Shown: one piece after another, positions 38,204 through 46,543 of the stretch
Position numbering within the stretch: the stretch's first letter is position 1
How the letters are laid out: each line of letters opens with the position of its first letter
Program-made: the position numbers and the translations under genes
Assembly (NCBI RefSeq): GCF_004341085.1
Contig: NZ_SLXW01000002.1
Location: forward strand, 1-64,000
Length of the DNA: 64,000 nt
Reading direction: 5' to 3'
Source: Sphingomonas sp. PP-CE-1G-424
Lineage (GTDB): Bacteria > Pseudomonadota > Alphaproteobacteria > Sphingomonadales > Sphingomonadaceae
Notes under the pieces: generated by a model
What the model was told of the DNA's origin: nothing
The model's database searches: none
Seen by the model: the letters and a program-made list of their open reading frames with translations, nothing else

Positions 38204-41200
38204 TCAGGCCTCCTGCGGCCGCTGGTCGTGGGGCGGATGGCCGCCGTCACGGTTATCGTCACGGTTGCCGTCATGGTCGGGCACTTGGTCGCGGTCTTGT
38301 CCCGAGCCGGCCTTGTCCTGCTTGAAGACGCGCTTCACGAGCAGGAAGAACAGCGGCACGAAGAAGATCGCGAGGACGGTCGCGGACAGCATGCCGCCGA
38401 CCACCGCCCAGCCGATCGCATTCTGGCCGCCGGCGCCGGCACCGCTCGACAGTGCGAGCGGCAACACGCCGAAGATGAATGCGAACGACGTCATCAGGAT
38501 CGGGCGAAGGCGAAGCTTGGCCGCCTCGACCGCGGCATCGGCCGCGTTCATCCCGTCGCCCATCTTCTCCTCGGCGAACTCGACGATAAGGATCGCGTTC
38601 TTCGCCGCCACGCCGATCGTCGTGATCAGCCCGACCTGGAGATAGATGTCGTTGTTGAGCCCGAAGATCATCGCCGCGCCGACCGCGCCGAGGACGCCGA
38701 GCGGCACCACCAGCAGGACGGCGATCGGGATCGACCAGCTCTCGTACAGTGCCGCGAGGCAGAGGAACACGATCAGAAGCGACAGCGCATAGACCGTGGT
38801 CGACTGGCCACCCGACAGGTTTTCCTCGTAGCTGAGCCCGGTCCACTCATAGCCGATGCCGGGGGGCAGCTTGGCCGCCATCTCCTCCATCGCCTTGATC
38901 GCGGTGCCGCTGCTGACGCCCGGCGCGGGCGAACCCATGATCTCGAACGAGGCTACGCCGTTGTACCGTTCGAGTCGCGATGGCCCGTAATTCCAGCTGG
39001 TCGTCGAGAAGGACGAGAACGGTGCCATCGCGTTGCTGGTCGTGCCGCGGACGTAGAAGTTGCCGAGATCGGCGGGCGTCGTGCGGAACGGTGCGTCGGC
39101 CTGCACGAACACCTTCTTCACGCGACCGCGGTCGATGAAGTCGTTGATGTACGCGCCGCCGAACGCGGTGCTGACGGTGGTGTTGATGTCCGCCTGGCTG
39201 AGGCCGAGCGCGCCGGCAGTGGCCTGGTCGACGTTCAGTTTCAGCTGCGGCGCATCCTCCAAGCCGTTCGGGCGGACCTGCATCAGGCGCTTGTCCTGGC
39301 TGGCCATGCCGAGCAGCATGTTGCGGGCCTCGAGCAGTTTCTCGTGACCGACGCCGGCATTGTCCTTCAACATGAAGTCGAAGCCGTTGGCGTTGCCGAG
39401 TTCCTGCACGGCGGGCGGCACGAAGCCGATCACCATGCCGGCACGGACCCCGGCAAGCGCCTGGTTGGCGCGTCCGGCGACCGCGGCGACGGTGTTCTCC
39501 TTGCCGCTACGATCTTCCCAGGGCTTCAGCTGGATGAAGGCGATGCCGACATTCTGGCCCTGGCCGACGAAGCCGAAGCCGCTGATCGTGAAGATACCTG
39601 CGGTGTTGGCCTTCTCGTCGATCAGGAAGTGATCGCGGACCTTGTCCATCGTCCGGGCGGTCTCCTCCATCGGCGTACCCGACGGCATCGAGACCTGCGC
39701 GAACATCACGCCCTGATCTTCCTCGGGGAGGAAGCCCGACGGCAGGCGCAGGAAGATGAAGGCCATCCCGGCGACGATCACGGCATAGACCAGCATCGTG
39801 CGGACCCAGCCCTTCTCGACGCGGCGCAGGCCGTTGCCGTACTTGCCCACGCCCTTGTCGAAGGTGCGGTTGAACCAGCCGAAGAAGCCCTTCTTCTCGC
39901 CGTGACCTTCCTTGGCGGGCTTCAGGATCGTCGCGCAGAGCGCGGGCGTCAGGATCAACGCGACCAGCACCGAGAGCGCCATCGACGACACGATGGTGAT
40001 CGAGAACTGCCGGAAGATCACGCCGGTCGAGCCGCTGAAGAACGCCATCGGCAGGAACACCGCCGACAGCACCAGGCCGATGCCGACCAGCGCGCCGCTG
40101 ATCTCGTCCATCGACTTCTTGGCGGCTTCCTTGGGACTGAGCCCTTCCTCCTGGATCAGGCGCTCGACGTTCTCGACGACGACGATCGCGTCATCGACGA
40201 GCAGGCCGATCGCCAGCACCATGCCGAACAAGGTCAGCGTGTTGATCGTGAACCCCGCGACCTGGAGCACGGCGAGGCTGCCGAGCAACACGACGGGGAC
40301 CGCGATCGTCGGGATCAGCGTGGCGCGGAAGTTCTGGAGGAACAGGAACATCACGAGGAAGACGAGGACGATCGCCTCGATCAGCGTGTGGATGACCTGC
40401 TCGACCGACAGCCGCACGAACGTCGAATTGTCGATCGGGAACGCGACCTTGACGTCGGGCGGGAACTGCTTGGCGATCCGGTTCACCTCGGCCTTGACCA
40501 GCTTGACGGTATCGAGCGCGTTGGCACCCGGTGCCAGCTTCACGCCGAAGCCTGCCGCCTGCTTGCCGTTGTAGCGTGCCTGGAAGCTGTAGTTCTCCGA
40601 GCCCATCTCGACGCGCGCGACGTCCGACAGGCGCACGGTCGCGCCGCTGGTTGCCGAGCGGACGATGATCGCGCGGAACTGCTCCGGCGTCTGGAGGCGC
40701 GACTGTGCGGTCACGGTCGCATTGAGCGACTGACCCTTTACCGCGGGCAGACTGCCGACCTGACCGGCCGAGACCTGTGCGTTCTGCGCGGTCAGGGCGG
40801 AGGTGATGTCGGTGACGGTGACGCCGAGGTTCGACATCTTGAAGGGGTCGACCCAGATCCGCATCGAATATTGCGCGCCGAACACCTGCGTGTCGCCAAC
40901 GCCCTTGATGCGGCTGAGCGGATCCTGGAGCTTCGAGGCGATCATGTCGCCGAGATCGACCTGGTCGTGATCGCCGTTTTCCGAATAGGCGGCGATGATG
41001 AGCAGGAAGTTGGCGGTCGCCTTGGTGACGCGGAGACCGGCCTGCTGCACTTCCTGCGGCAGGAGCGGCGTCGCCTGTTGCAGCTTGTTCTGCACCTGGA
41101 CCTGCGCGATGTCGGGATCGGTGCCCTGCTCGAAGGTGAGCGTGATCGCGAGGTTGCCCGAGCCGTCCGAGGTCGAGGCGAAGTAGCGAAGGTTGTCGAT

Positions 41201-41413
41201 GCCCTTCATCTGCTGCTCGATGATCTGCGTCGTCGTATTCTCGAGCGTCTGGGCGTCGGCGCCCGGATAGGACGTCGCGACCGTCACCTTGGGGGCGGCG
41301 ATCTCAGGGAACTGCGCGATCGGCAGCGAGCGGATCGCGAGGATACCGGCCAGCATCAGGATGATGGCGATGACCCATGCGAAGATGGGTCGATCGATGA
41401 AATAGCGTGACAT
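38204..41413 (-). CDS. RND efflux pump, HAE1 (AcrB/MexB) family
   Basis: A 1069-residue inner-membrane proton-driven pump that takes drugs, dyes or solvents from the periplasm or membrane. It has the N-terminal helix MSRYFIDRPIFAWVIAIILM, the porter repeats, the TM4 proton-relay segment GLLVDDAIVVVENVERL with its Asp pair, and a TM11-12 stretch ending in GGMLSATVLAIFFVPLFFLL. The C-terminus is a charged Asp/Arg/His tail (about 40 residues) that is longer than usual. It lies between the adaptor and channel genes in one operon. Confidence 0.95.
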   Translation of the reverse strand: MSRYFIDRPIFAWVIAIILMLAGILAIRSLPIAQFPEIAAPKVTVATSYPGADAQTLENTTTQIIEQQMKGIDNLRYFASTSDGSGNLAITLTFEQGTDPDIAQVQVQNKLQQATPLLPQEVQQAGLRVTKATANFLLIIAAYSENGDHDQVDLGDMIASKLQDPLSRIKGVGDTQVFGAQYSMRIWVDPFKMSNLGVTVTDITSALTAQNAQVSAGQVGSLPAVKGQSLNATVTAQSRLQTPEQFRAIIVRSATSGATVRLSDVARVEMGSENYSFQARYNGKQAAGFGVKLAPGANALDTVKLVKAEVNRIAKQFPPDVKVAFPIDNSTFVRLSVEQVIHTLIEAIVLVFLVMFLFLQNFRATLIPTIAVPVVLLGSLAVLQVAGFTINTLTLFGMVLAIGLLVDDAIVVVENVERLIQEEGLSPKEAAKKSMDEISGALVGIGLVLSAVFLPMAFFSGSTGVIFRQFSITIVSSMALSVLVALILTPALCATILKPAKEGHGEKKGFFGWFNRTFDKGVGKYGNGLRRVEKGWVRTMLVYAVIVAGMAFIFLRLPSGFLPEEDQGVMFAQVSMPSGTPMEETARTMDKVRDHFLIDEKANTAGIFTISGFGFVGQGQNVGIAFIQLKPWEDRSGKENTVAAVAGRANQALAGVRAGMVIGFVPPAVQELGNANGFDFMLKDNAGVGHEKLLEARNMLLGMASQDKRLMQVRPNGLEDAPQLKLNVDQATAGALGLSQADINTTVSTAFGGAYINDFIDRGRVKKVFVQADAPFRTTPADLGNFYVRGTTSNAMAPFSSFSTTSWNYGPSRLERYNGVASFEIMGSPAPGVSSGTAIKAMEEMAAKLPPGIGYEWTGLSYEENLSGGQSTTVYALSLLIVFLCLAALYESWSIPIAVLLVVPLGVLGAVGAAMIFGLNNDIYLQVGLITTIGVAAKNAILIVEFAEEKMGDGMNAADAAVEAAKLRLRPILMTSFAFIFGVLPLALSSGAGAGGQNAIGWAVVGGMLSATVLAIFFVPLFFLLVKRVFKQDKAGSGQDRDQVPDHDGNRDDNRDGGHPPHDQRPQEA

Positions 41414-41419
41414 GGGCGG

Positions 41420-42646
41420 TTACTTCCCGGCCTGCGCGGAACTGTTGCTGGTAGCGGGGTCGCCCCCTGCCGCAGCGCCGCCTGGGGCCGCACCGGGTGC
41501 GCCGCCAGCGGGCTTGGCGACCTGCTGCGGGGCCGCGGGCTTGACGGTCGCGCCGGGGCGCAGGTTAAGCAGGCCCTCGACGATCAGCTTGTCGCCGGGC
41601 TTCAGGCCGCTGGTGACGATCCACTTGTCGCCGATCACGCGATCGGTGGTGACATTACGCTGCTCGACCTTGTTCTGCGCATTGACGACCAGAGCGGTCG
41701 CACCGCCGCGCGGATCGCGCGTGATGCCCGCGGTCGGCGCCATGATCGCCTGTGCGCGCGTACCTTCTACCAGCTTGGCGCGGACGTACATGCCGGGCAG
41801 CAACAGGCCGTTGGGGTTCGGGAAGCTCGCGCGCAGCGTCACCGCACCGGTGGTCTGGTCGACCGTGACTTCGGAGAATTGCAGGCGACCCTCGATCGGA
41901 TAGGTGCTGCCGTTCGGAAGGATCAGCTGAACACGCGCGCTGCCGTCGCCGCGGGTCACGCCGCCGCTCGCCATCGCCTGCTTCAGATCGAGCAGCTGCG
42001 CCGCCGACTGGACGACGTCGACATACACAGTGTTGGTGCGCTGGATCGTCGCAAGCGGGTCGGTCTGGCCGGTCTGGACGAGCGCGCCGACGGTCACCAG
42101 CGACCGGCCGATGCGGCCCGAGATCGGTGCCTTGATCCGCGTGAAGCCTAGATTGACGCGGGCCGACTGGACCGCTGCCTGCTGCGCTGCAACATTCGCG
42201 CGAGCCTGTTGTGCGGAGGCGGTTGCGTTGTCCGCCTCCTGCTTGCTGACCGCGTTCAGCTGGACGAGCTGGCCGTAGCGCTGCGCCTGGAGGCGGGTCG
42301 CGTTGATCTGCGACTGGGCCGCGCCGAGCTGGCCCTGCGCACTGGCGAGCGCCGCACGGTAGGGCGCGTCCTCGATCGCATAGAGCACCTGGCCCTTGCT
42401 GACCATCGCGCCCTCGGTGAACAGGCGATCACGGACCACGCCGCTGACCTGCGGACGAACTTCCGAGGTCTCTATCGCGGCGATACGGCCGGGAAGCTCG
42501 GAAGTGAGCACGACCGATTCTTCGCCAATGGTGACGACGCCTACAGTCGGTGTCGGCGGAGGCGGCGGAGCCTGCTCCTTGCCGCAAGCCGACAGCAGGA
42601 CAAGTGCGGCCAGCGCCACAGATCCCTTGAGGTTCAATCGCTGCAT
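41420..42646 (-). CDS. RND efflux periplasmic adaptor (membrane-fusion lipoprotein)
   Basis: About 408 residues. I set the start at 42646 (MQRLNLKGS), with GGGA 8 bases upstream; a start at 42655 is also possible and anything longer runs into the operator. The lipobox LSAC ends the leader, so it is a lipoprotein. The lipoyl-like half-motifs (VRPQVSGVVRDRLFTEGAMV, KAPISGRIGRSLVTVGALV) and the coiled-coil hairpin between them are present. The C-terminal tail is Ala/Gly/Pro rich. First gene of the efflux operon, 6 bp before the pump. Confidence 0.92.
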   Translation of the reverse strand: MQRLNLKGSVALAALVLLSACGKEQAPPPPPTPTVGVVTIGEESVVLTSELPGRIAAIETSEVRPQVSGVVRDRLFTEGAMVSKGQVLYAIEDAPYRAALASAQGQLGAAQSQINATRLQAQRYGQLVQLNAVSKQEADNATASAQQARANVAAQQAAVQSARVNLGFTRIKAPISGRIGRSLVTVGALVQTGQTDPLATIQRTNTVYVDVVQSAAQLLDLKQAMASGGVTRGDGSARVQLILPNGSTYPIEGRLQFSEVTVDQTTGAVTLRASFPNPNGLLLPGMYVRAKLVEGTRAQAIMAPTAGITRDPRGGATALVVNAQNKVEQRNVTTDRVIGDKWIVTSGLKPGDKLIVEGLLNLRPGATVKPAAPQQVAKPAGGAPGAAPGGAAAGGDPATSNSSAQAGK

Positions 42647-42682
42647 GTTGAGCATCCCGACGTCCGTGCAGATAGGTTGACC

Positions 42683-42700
42683 GGAATGAACGTTCATTCC
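42683..42700. promoter_or_regulatory. Perfect 18-bp palindrome, likely TetR operator for the pump
   Basis: GGAATGAACGTTCATTCC is a perfect inverted repeat in the 113-bp divergent region between the adaptor gene and the TetR gene. Its position ~37 bp before the adaptor start and ~60 bp before the regulator start suits a TetR-family operator that would control both units. Confidence 0.78.
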
Positions 42701-42759
42701 GCTTGCTTGCCCGCTAGGATTGTGCGAGCGGCCGGTCAACCAAAAAACGCATCGGGAAT

Positions 42760-43350
42760 ATGATTTTGAGTGCAGTGCAGCATGAGCTGGGAAGCCGGGA
42801 GCGTATCGTCGCTGCGGCCCGTCATCTGTTTGCGACGCAGGGGTTTCACCAGACGCCGATGTCCGAACTCGCGGTGGCGGCGGGCGTTTCCGTCGGCCAG
42901 ATCTATCGCCTGTTCACCGGCAAGAACGCGGTGATCCAGGCGATCGTAATGGAAGACGCCACGGCCAAGATGGCCGAGTTGCAGACGATGAACGACTCGG
43001 TGAAATTCGAGGGATTGTCGATCGAGGAGGGGTTCGTCGAACTGGCTCGCCGCGCGTTGTCGAAGGGTGACGAAGCGCTGTCGTTCGAGATCATGGCCGA
43101 GGCGCACCGCAATACCGACGTCGCCGACACGATTGCCGATCTGTGCCGCGGATTTCGCCAGATGATCCGCGAACTGGCCTGCGTCGCCAATCCCGATCTC
43201 GAGGAAAACGAGCTGGAGGGCGCTGAGGAACTGATCCTCGCCTTCATGTTCGGGCTTGGCCACCGTACCTTGTCGCGTCCGCGGCTGTCCGAAGATCAGA
43301 CCGCGCGATTGACAGGCCGGATGATCCTGGCCGCGGTCCGCGCGCTTTAG
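42760..43350 (+). CDS. TetR-family regulator of the efflux operon
   Basis: A 196-residue TetR protein. The HTH covers about residues 10-58 (RIVAAARHLFATQGFHQTPM, then VAAGVSVGQIYRLFTGKNAV). The rest is the helical ligand-binding domain (FEIMAEAHRNTDVADTIADL). It is divergent from the RND operon with a palindrome in between, so it most likely represses the pump until a pump substrate binds. Confidence 0.9.
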   Translation: MILSAVQHELGSRERIVAAARHLFATQGFHQTPMSELAVAAGVSVGQIYRLFTGKNAVIQAIVMEDATAKMAELQTMNDSVKFEGLSIEEGFVELARRALSKGDEALSFEIMAEAHRNTDVADTIADLCRGFRQMIRELACVANPDLEENELEGAEELILAFMFGLGHRTLSRPRLSEDQTARLTGRMILAAVRAL

Positions 43351-43508
43351 AGCACCATGTCACGTAGCGCTACCTGAGCAGCGCTACGCACGACGCGTGC
43401 AGAGGCCATCCGCTCACGCGATCGATCGTTAAGGTCATGTTTCAGCATGCTGCCCAGCGTGCCGGGTTTCCGTCGCGTTCGTGGTATCAGGTTCAATTAT
43501 TACAAAGT

Positions 43509-43527
43509 GGATATCGTATATTATATT
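43509..43527. promoter_or_regulatory. Putative regulon operator, site 1 (upstream of TonB receptor)
   Basis: GGATATCGTATATTATATT lies 62 bp before the receptor ATG. Its first 16 bases match site 2 (53619-53637, minus strand) at 15 positions. The TCGTATA core also occurs in site 3 near 63129. The pattern resembles GntR/FadR-type operators in its GTATAC-like centre, but no regulator gene is in the window. Confidence 0.55.
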
Positions 43528-43588
43528 TGACTTAATCGGGTAGACATGATGGATTGCGCGCAACATCCAAACAGGGGCGCGGGCACTC

Positions 43589-46528
43589 ATGACATTTTTG
43601 GTCGGTAAATTGCGAAATCGGTCGAGCATCGGGGCGATGGTTGCGATGCTCCTGTCATCAGGAGCGTATGCGCAGGTTTCGCCTGCACCACAGTCCAGCC
43701 CCGATGCGAGCGCCGACGAAGCCATCACGGTCACGGGAACTCGCATCCGCCGCCCCGATCTGGCGAGCAACAGCCCGATCACCTCCGTCACCGACCAGGA
43801 AATCAAGTATCAAGGCGCGGTCAACGTCGAGAGCGTGCTGAACCGCCTGCCGCAATTCACCGCCGACGCGAACGAGAACGTCTCGAACGGATCGGACGGC
43901 ACCGCCAACGTCAACCTCCGCAACCTCGGGTCGAACCGGACGCTGATCCTGCTCAACGGCCAGCGCTTGCTCCCGCAGCAGGCGATCGATCTGAACTTCG
44001 TGCCGTCGGCGCTGATCGACCGGGTCGACGTGGTGACCGGCGGCGCCTCCGCGGTCTACGGGTCCGACGCGGTCGCGGGTGTCGTCAACTTCGTACTGAA
44101 GGATCATCTCGACGGGTTGCGGATCGACGTCCAGTCCGGGCTCGGTCTGCATACCAACGACAATAGCGCGGTACGGAATATCCTGACTACGCGCGGCTAT
44201 GCGAACGCGCCGGGGCGAGTGGCCGATGGCGGCAAGCAGGATCTGAACGCGGCGTACGGCAAGAACTTTGCAAACGGACGCGGCAACATCACCGTCTATG
44301 GCGGCTATCGCCACACCGACCCGGTGTTGCAGGCCAACCGCGACGTCTCCGCCTGCGCGCTCAACCCGTCGGACTCGGCAGGCAATGGTCTGATCTGCGG
44401 CGGGTCGAGCAATACGCCGATCGGAACGTTCGTGCCGCTCGGTGGGCCCAATTCGGGCACCACGCTGACCAACAACGCCAACGGCACGCAGACCTGGGTG
44501 CCGTACACCTCGGCCTATGCGTATAACTACGCGCCGACCAACTACTTCCAGCGGTCGGACGAGCGTTATACCGGCGGCGTCTTCGCCAAGTTCGAGATCG
44601 CGCCGATCGCCGAAGTCTATGGCAGCTTCATGTACATGAAGGACCATACTTTCTCGCAGGTCGCGCCATCCGCGCTGTTCCTCGGCACGACCTTCACCGT
44701 GCCGTGCAACAATCCCCTCATGAGCGCCGCGCAGCAGCAGTCGTTGTGCGGGGCGACCGCGGGGACGGCCGCGACGCAGGATACGCTGATTGGGTATCGC
44801 CTGGGTTCGGGGCAGTCGCGTCGCGACGATCTGCGGCATCAGGATTATCGCTATTCGGCCGGTGTCCGCGGCGATCTCGGTCACGGCTTTCACTACGACC
44901 TGAATTACCTTCACTCGCTGGTCCGCTACAACGAGACGTATTTGAACAACGTCGACAACGTGAAGGCGCAGCGCGCGCTCGATGTCGTCAACGTCGCCGG
45001 CGTGCCGACCTGTCGCTCGGTCGTCGACGGCAGCGATCCGGCGTGCGTGCCGGTCAACGTCTTCCAGGCGAATGCAATCACCGACACGCAGGGCGCGTAT
45101 CTGTTCTCGGAGAGCAACACCGCGTCGCGCAACGTCCTGGACGTGTTTTCCGCGAACCTGACCGGCGACCTCGGCACGTTCGGCATCTCCAGCCCGTGGG
45201 CAACGCGCGGCGTCAACATCGCTGTCGGTGCCGAACGCCGCCGCGAAACCCTGAACTTCACCGCCGACGCCATCGCCCAGCAGGGTGGCACGACGAATTC
45301 GGATGGCCGCATCACCGTCAACGAAGGCTATGGCGAGATCGAGGTTCCGATCCTTCAGGACCTTCCGTTCGCCCACGAACTGACCGTGAATGGCGGCCTG
45401 CGCTATTCCGCCTATCGCAACGACCAGCAGTCGACCGGACTGAAGTCGAGATACAACGTCTGGACCTACAAGGGCGAGGCTACCTGGGCGCCGTCGAAGG
45501 ATGCGCGCTTCCGCTTCAGCTACAACCGGGCGATCCGCGCGCCGAACATCTCCGAGCTTTTCGGGTCGCGGTTGATCGGCAACGTCTCTGCGCAGGATCC
45601 GTGCTCCGGAACCGCGCCGACCGCGTCCGTCGACATCTGCCGCCTGACCGGTGTGACGCAGGCGCAATACGGCAATATCGTCGAATGCCCCTCCGACACG
45701 TGTTCGGCGCAATATGGCGGTAATTCGGCGTTGAAGCCGGAGAAGGCCGACACCTATACCGCAGGCCTCGTGCTGACGCCGCGGATGGTGCGCAATCTGA
45801 CGCTGACGGTCGATTACTACCGCATCAAGGTGAAGGATTATATCAGCTCGGTTGATCCGTCGCTGGCGATCAGCCAGTGCGTCGCGGCGAGCGATCCCTT
45901 CTATTGCGGGCTGTTCACGCGCGATCCGCGCTCGGGCGCGCTGTTCGGCAGCAACGGCTATATCGTCTCGACGACGTACAATACCGGCTCGCTCAAGACT
46001 TCCGGGATCGATCTCACCGCCGACTACACGCTTGGGATCGGCGCACTCGGCAAGCTCAACCTCAACATGGTCGGCACGCGGCTGATCTCGCAGGAGTCCG
46101 AGCCGCTGAAGGGTCTCGGCAGCTACGACTGCAAGGGGCTGTACGGCTACACCTGTGGCCAGCCCAATCCGAAGTGGCGGCACGTGATGCGCACGACATG
46201 GTCGATGCCGCAGGGCGCAAGCGTATCGCTCTCGTGGCGGCATATCGACGAGGTCCAGCTCTCGTCGCTGTCGACCAACAGCTTCCTCAAGGGCGCATCA
46301 AGCGTGATCAACCGGAAGATCTCGGCGTATAACTACATTGATCTCGCGGGGACGGTCGCGGTCGGCGAGGGGCTCCAGCTTCGTGCCGGCGTCAACAACC
46401 TGTTCGACAAGGATCCGCCAGTGATCGCTTCCGGCATCCTGTCGTCGTTCGGCAACGGCAACACCTATCCCGGTGTGTATGATGTGCTGGGCCGCACGCT
46501 GTTCGTCGGCGCGACGGTGAACTTCTGA
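43589..46528 (+). CDS. TonB-dependent receptor, carbohydrate-type
   Basis: A 979-residue outer-membrane receptor. The signal peptide ends in GAYAQ. AITVTGTRIRRPDLASNSPI is the TonB-box and plug start, with VNVESVLNRLPQF, NLRNLGSNRTLILLNGQRLL and GGASAVYGSDAVAGVVNFVL in the plug. The barrel ends TLFVGATVNF with the terminal Phe. This plug type is common in Sphingomonad and Caulobacter receptors for oligosaccharides. It lies 15 bp before the GH2 gene and behind regulon site 1, so it most likely imports fragments made or finished by the enzymes of this locus. Confidence 0.92.
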   Translation: MTFLVGKLRNRSSIGAMVAMLLSSGAYAQVSPAPQSSPDASADEAITVTGTRIRRPDLASNSPITSVTDQEIKYQGAVNVESVLNRLPQFTADANENVSNGSDGTANVNLRNLGSNRTLILLNGQRLLPQQAIDLNFVPSALIDRVDVVTGGASAVYGSDAVAGVVNFVLKDHLDGLRIDVQSGLGLHTNDNSAVRNILTTRGYANAPGRVADGGKQDLNAAYGKNFANGRGNITVYGGYRHTDPVLQANRDVSACALNPSDSAGNGLICGGSSNTPIGTFVPLGGPNSGTTLTNNANGTQTWVPYTSAYAYNYAPTNYFQRSDERYTGGVFAKFEIAPIAEVYGSFMYMKDHTFSQVAPSALFLGTTFTVPCNNPLMSAAQQQSLCGATAGTAATQDTLIGYRLGSGQSRRDDLRHQDYRYSAGVRGDLGHGFHYDLNYLHSLVRYNETYLNNVDNVKAQRALDVVNVAGVPTCRSVVDGSDPACVPVNVFQANAITDTQGAYLFSESNTASRNVLDVFSANLTGDLGTFGISSPWATRGVNIAVGAERRRETLNFTADAIAQQGGTTNSDGRITVNEGYGEIEVPILQDLPFAHELTVNGGLRYSAYRNDQQSTGLKSRYNVWTYKGEATWAPSKDARFRFSYNRAIRAPNISELFGSRLIGNVSAQDPCSGTAPTASVDICRLTGVTQAQYGNIVECPSDTCSAQYGGNSALKPEKADTYTAGLVLTPRMVRNLTLTVDYYRIKVKDYISSVDPSLAISQCVAASDPFYCGLFTRDPRSGALFGSNGYIVSTTYNTGSLKTSGIDLTADYTLGIGALGKLNLNMVGTRLISQESEPLKGLGSYDCKGLYGYTCGQPNPKWRHVMRTTWSMPQGASVSLSWRHIDEVQLSSLSTNSFLKGASSVINRKISAYNYIDLAGTVAVGEGLQLRAGVNNLFDKDPPVIASGILSSFGNGNTYPGVYDVLGRTLFVGATVNF

Positions 46529-46543
46529 CGCTGGGATGATGGT

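Noticed and set aside
38228..41410. A 1060-codon open frame on the plus strand opposite the RND pump
   Set aside because: It mirrors the pump gene and is rich in Arg, Asp, His and Glu repeats, as expected of the antisense of a GC-rich gene. The minus-strand pump has clear family motifs throughout.
43658..46243. An 861-codon minus-strand frame opposite the carbohydrate-type TonB receptor
   Set aside because: Antisense shadow of the receptor with Arg-rich low-complexity content and no recognisable domain. The same applies to 21376-23040 and 31389-33653 opposite other receptors.
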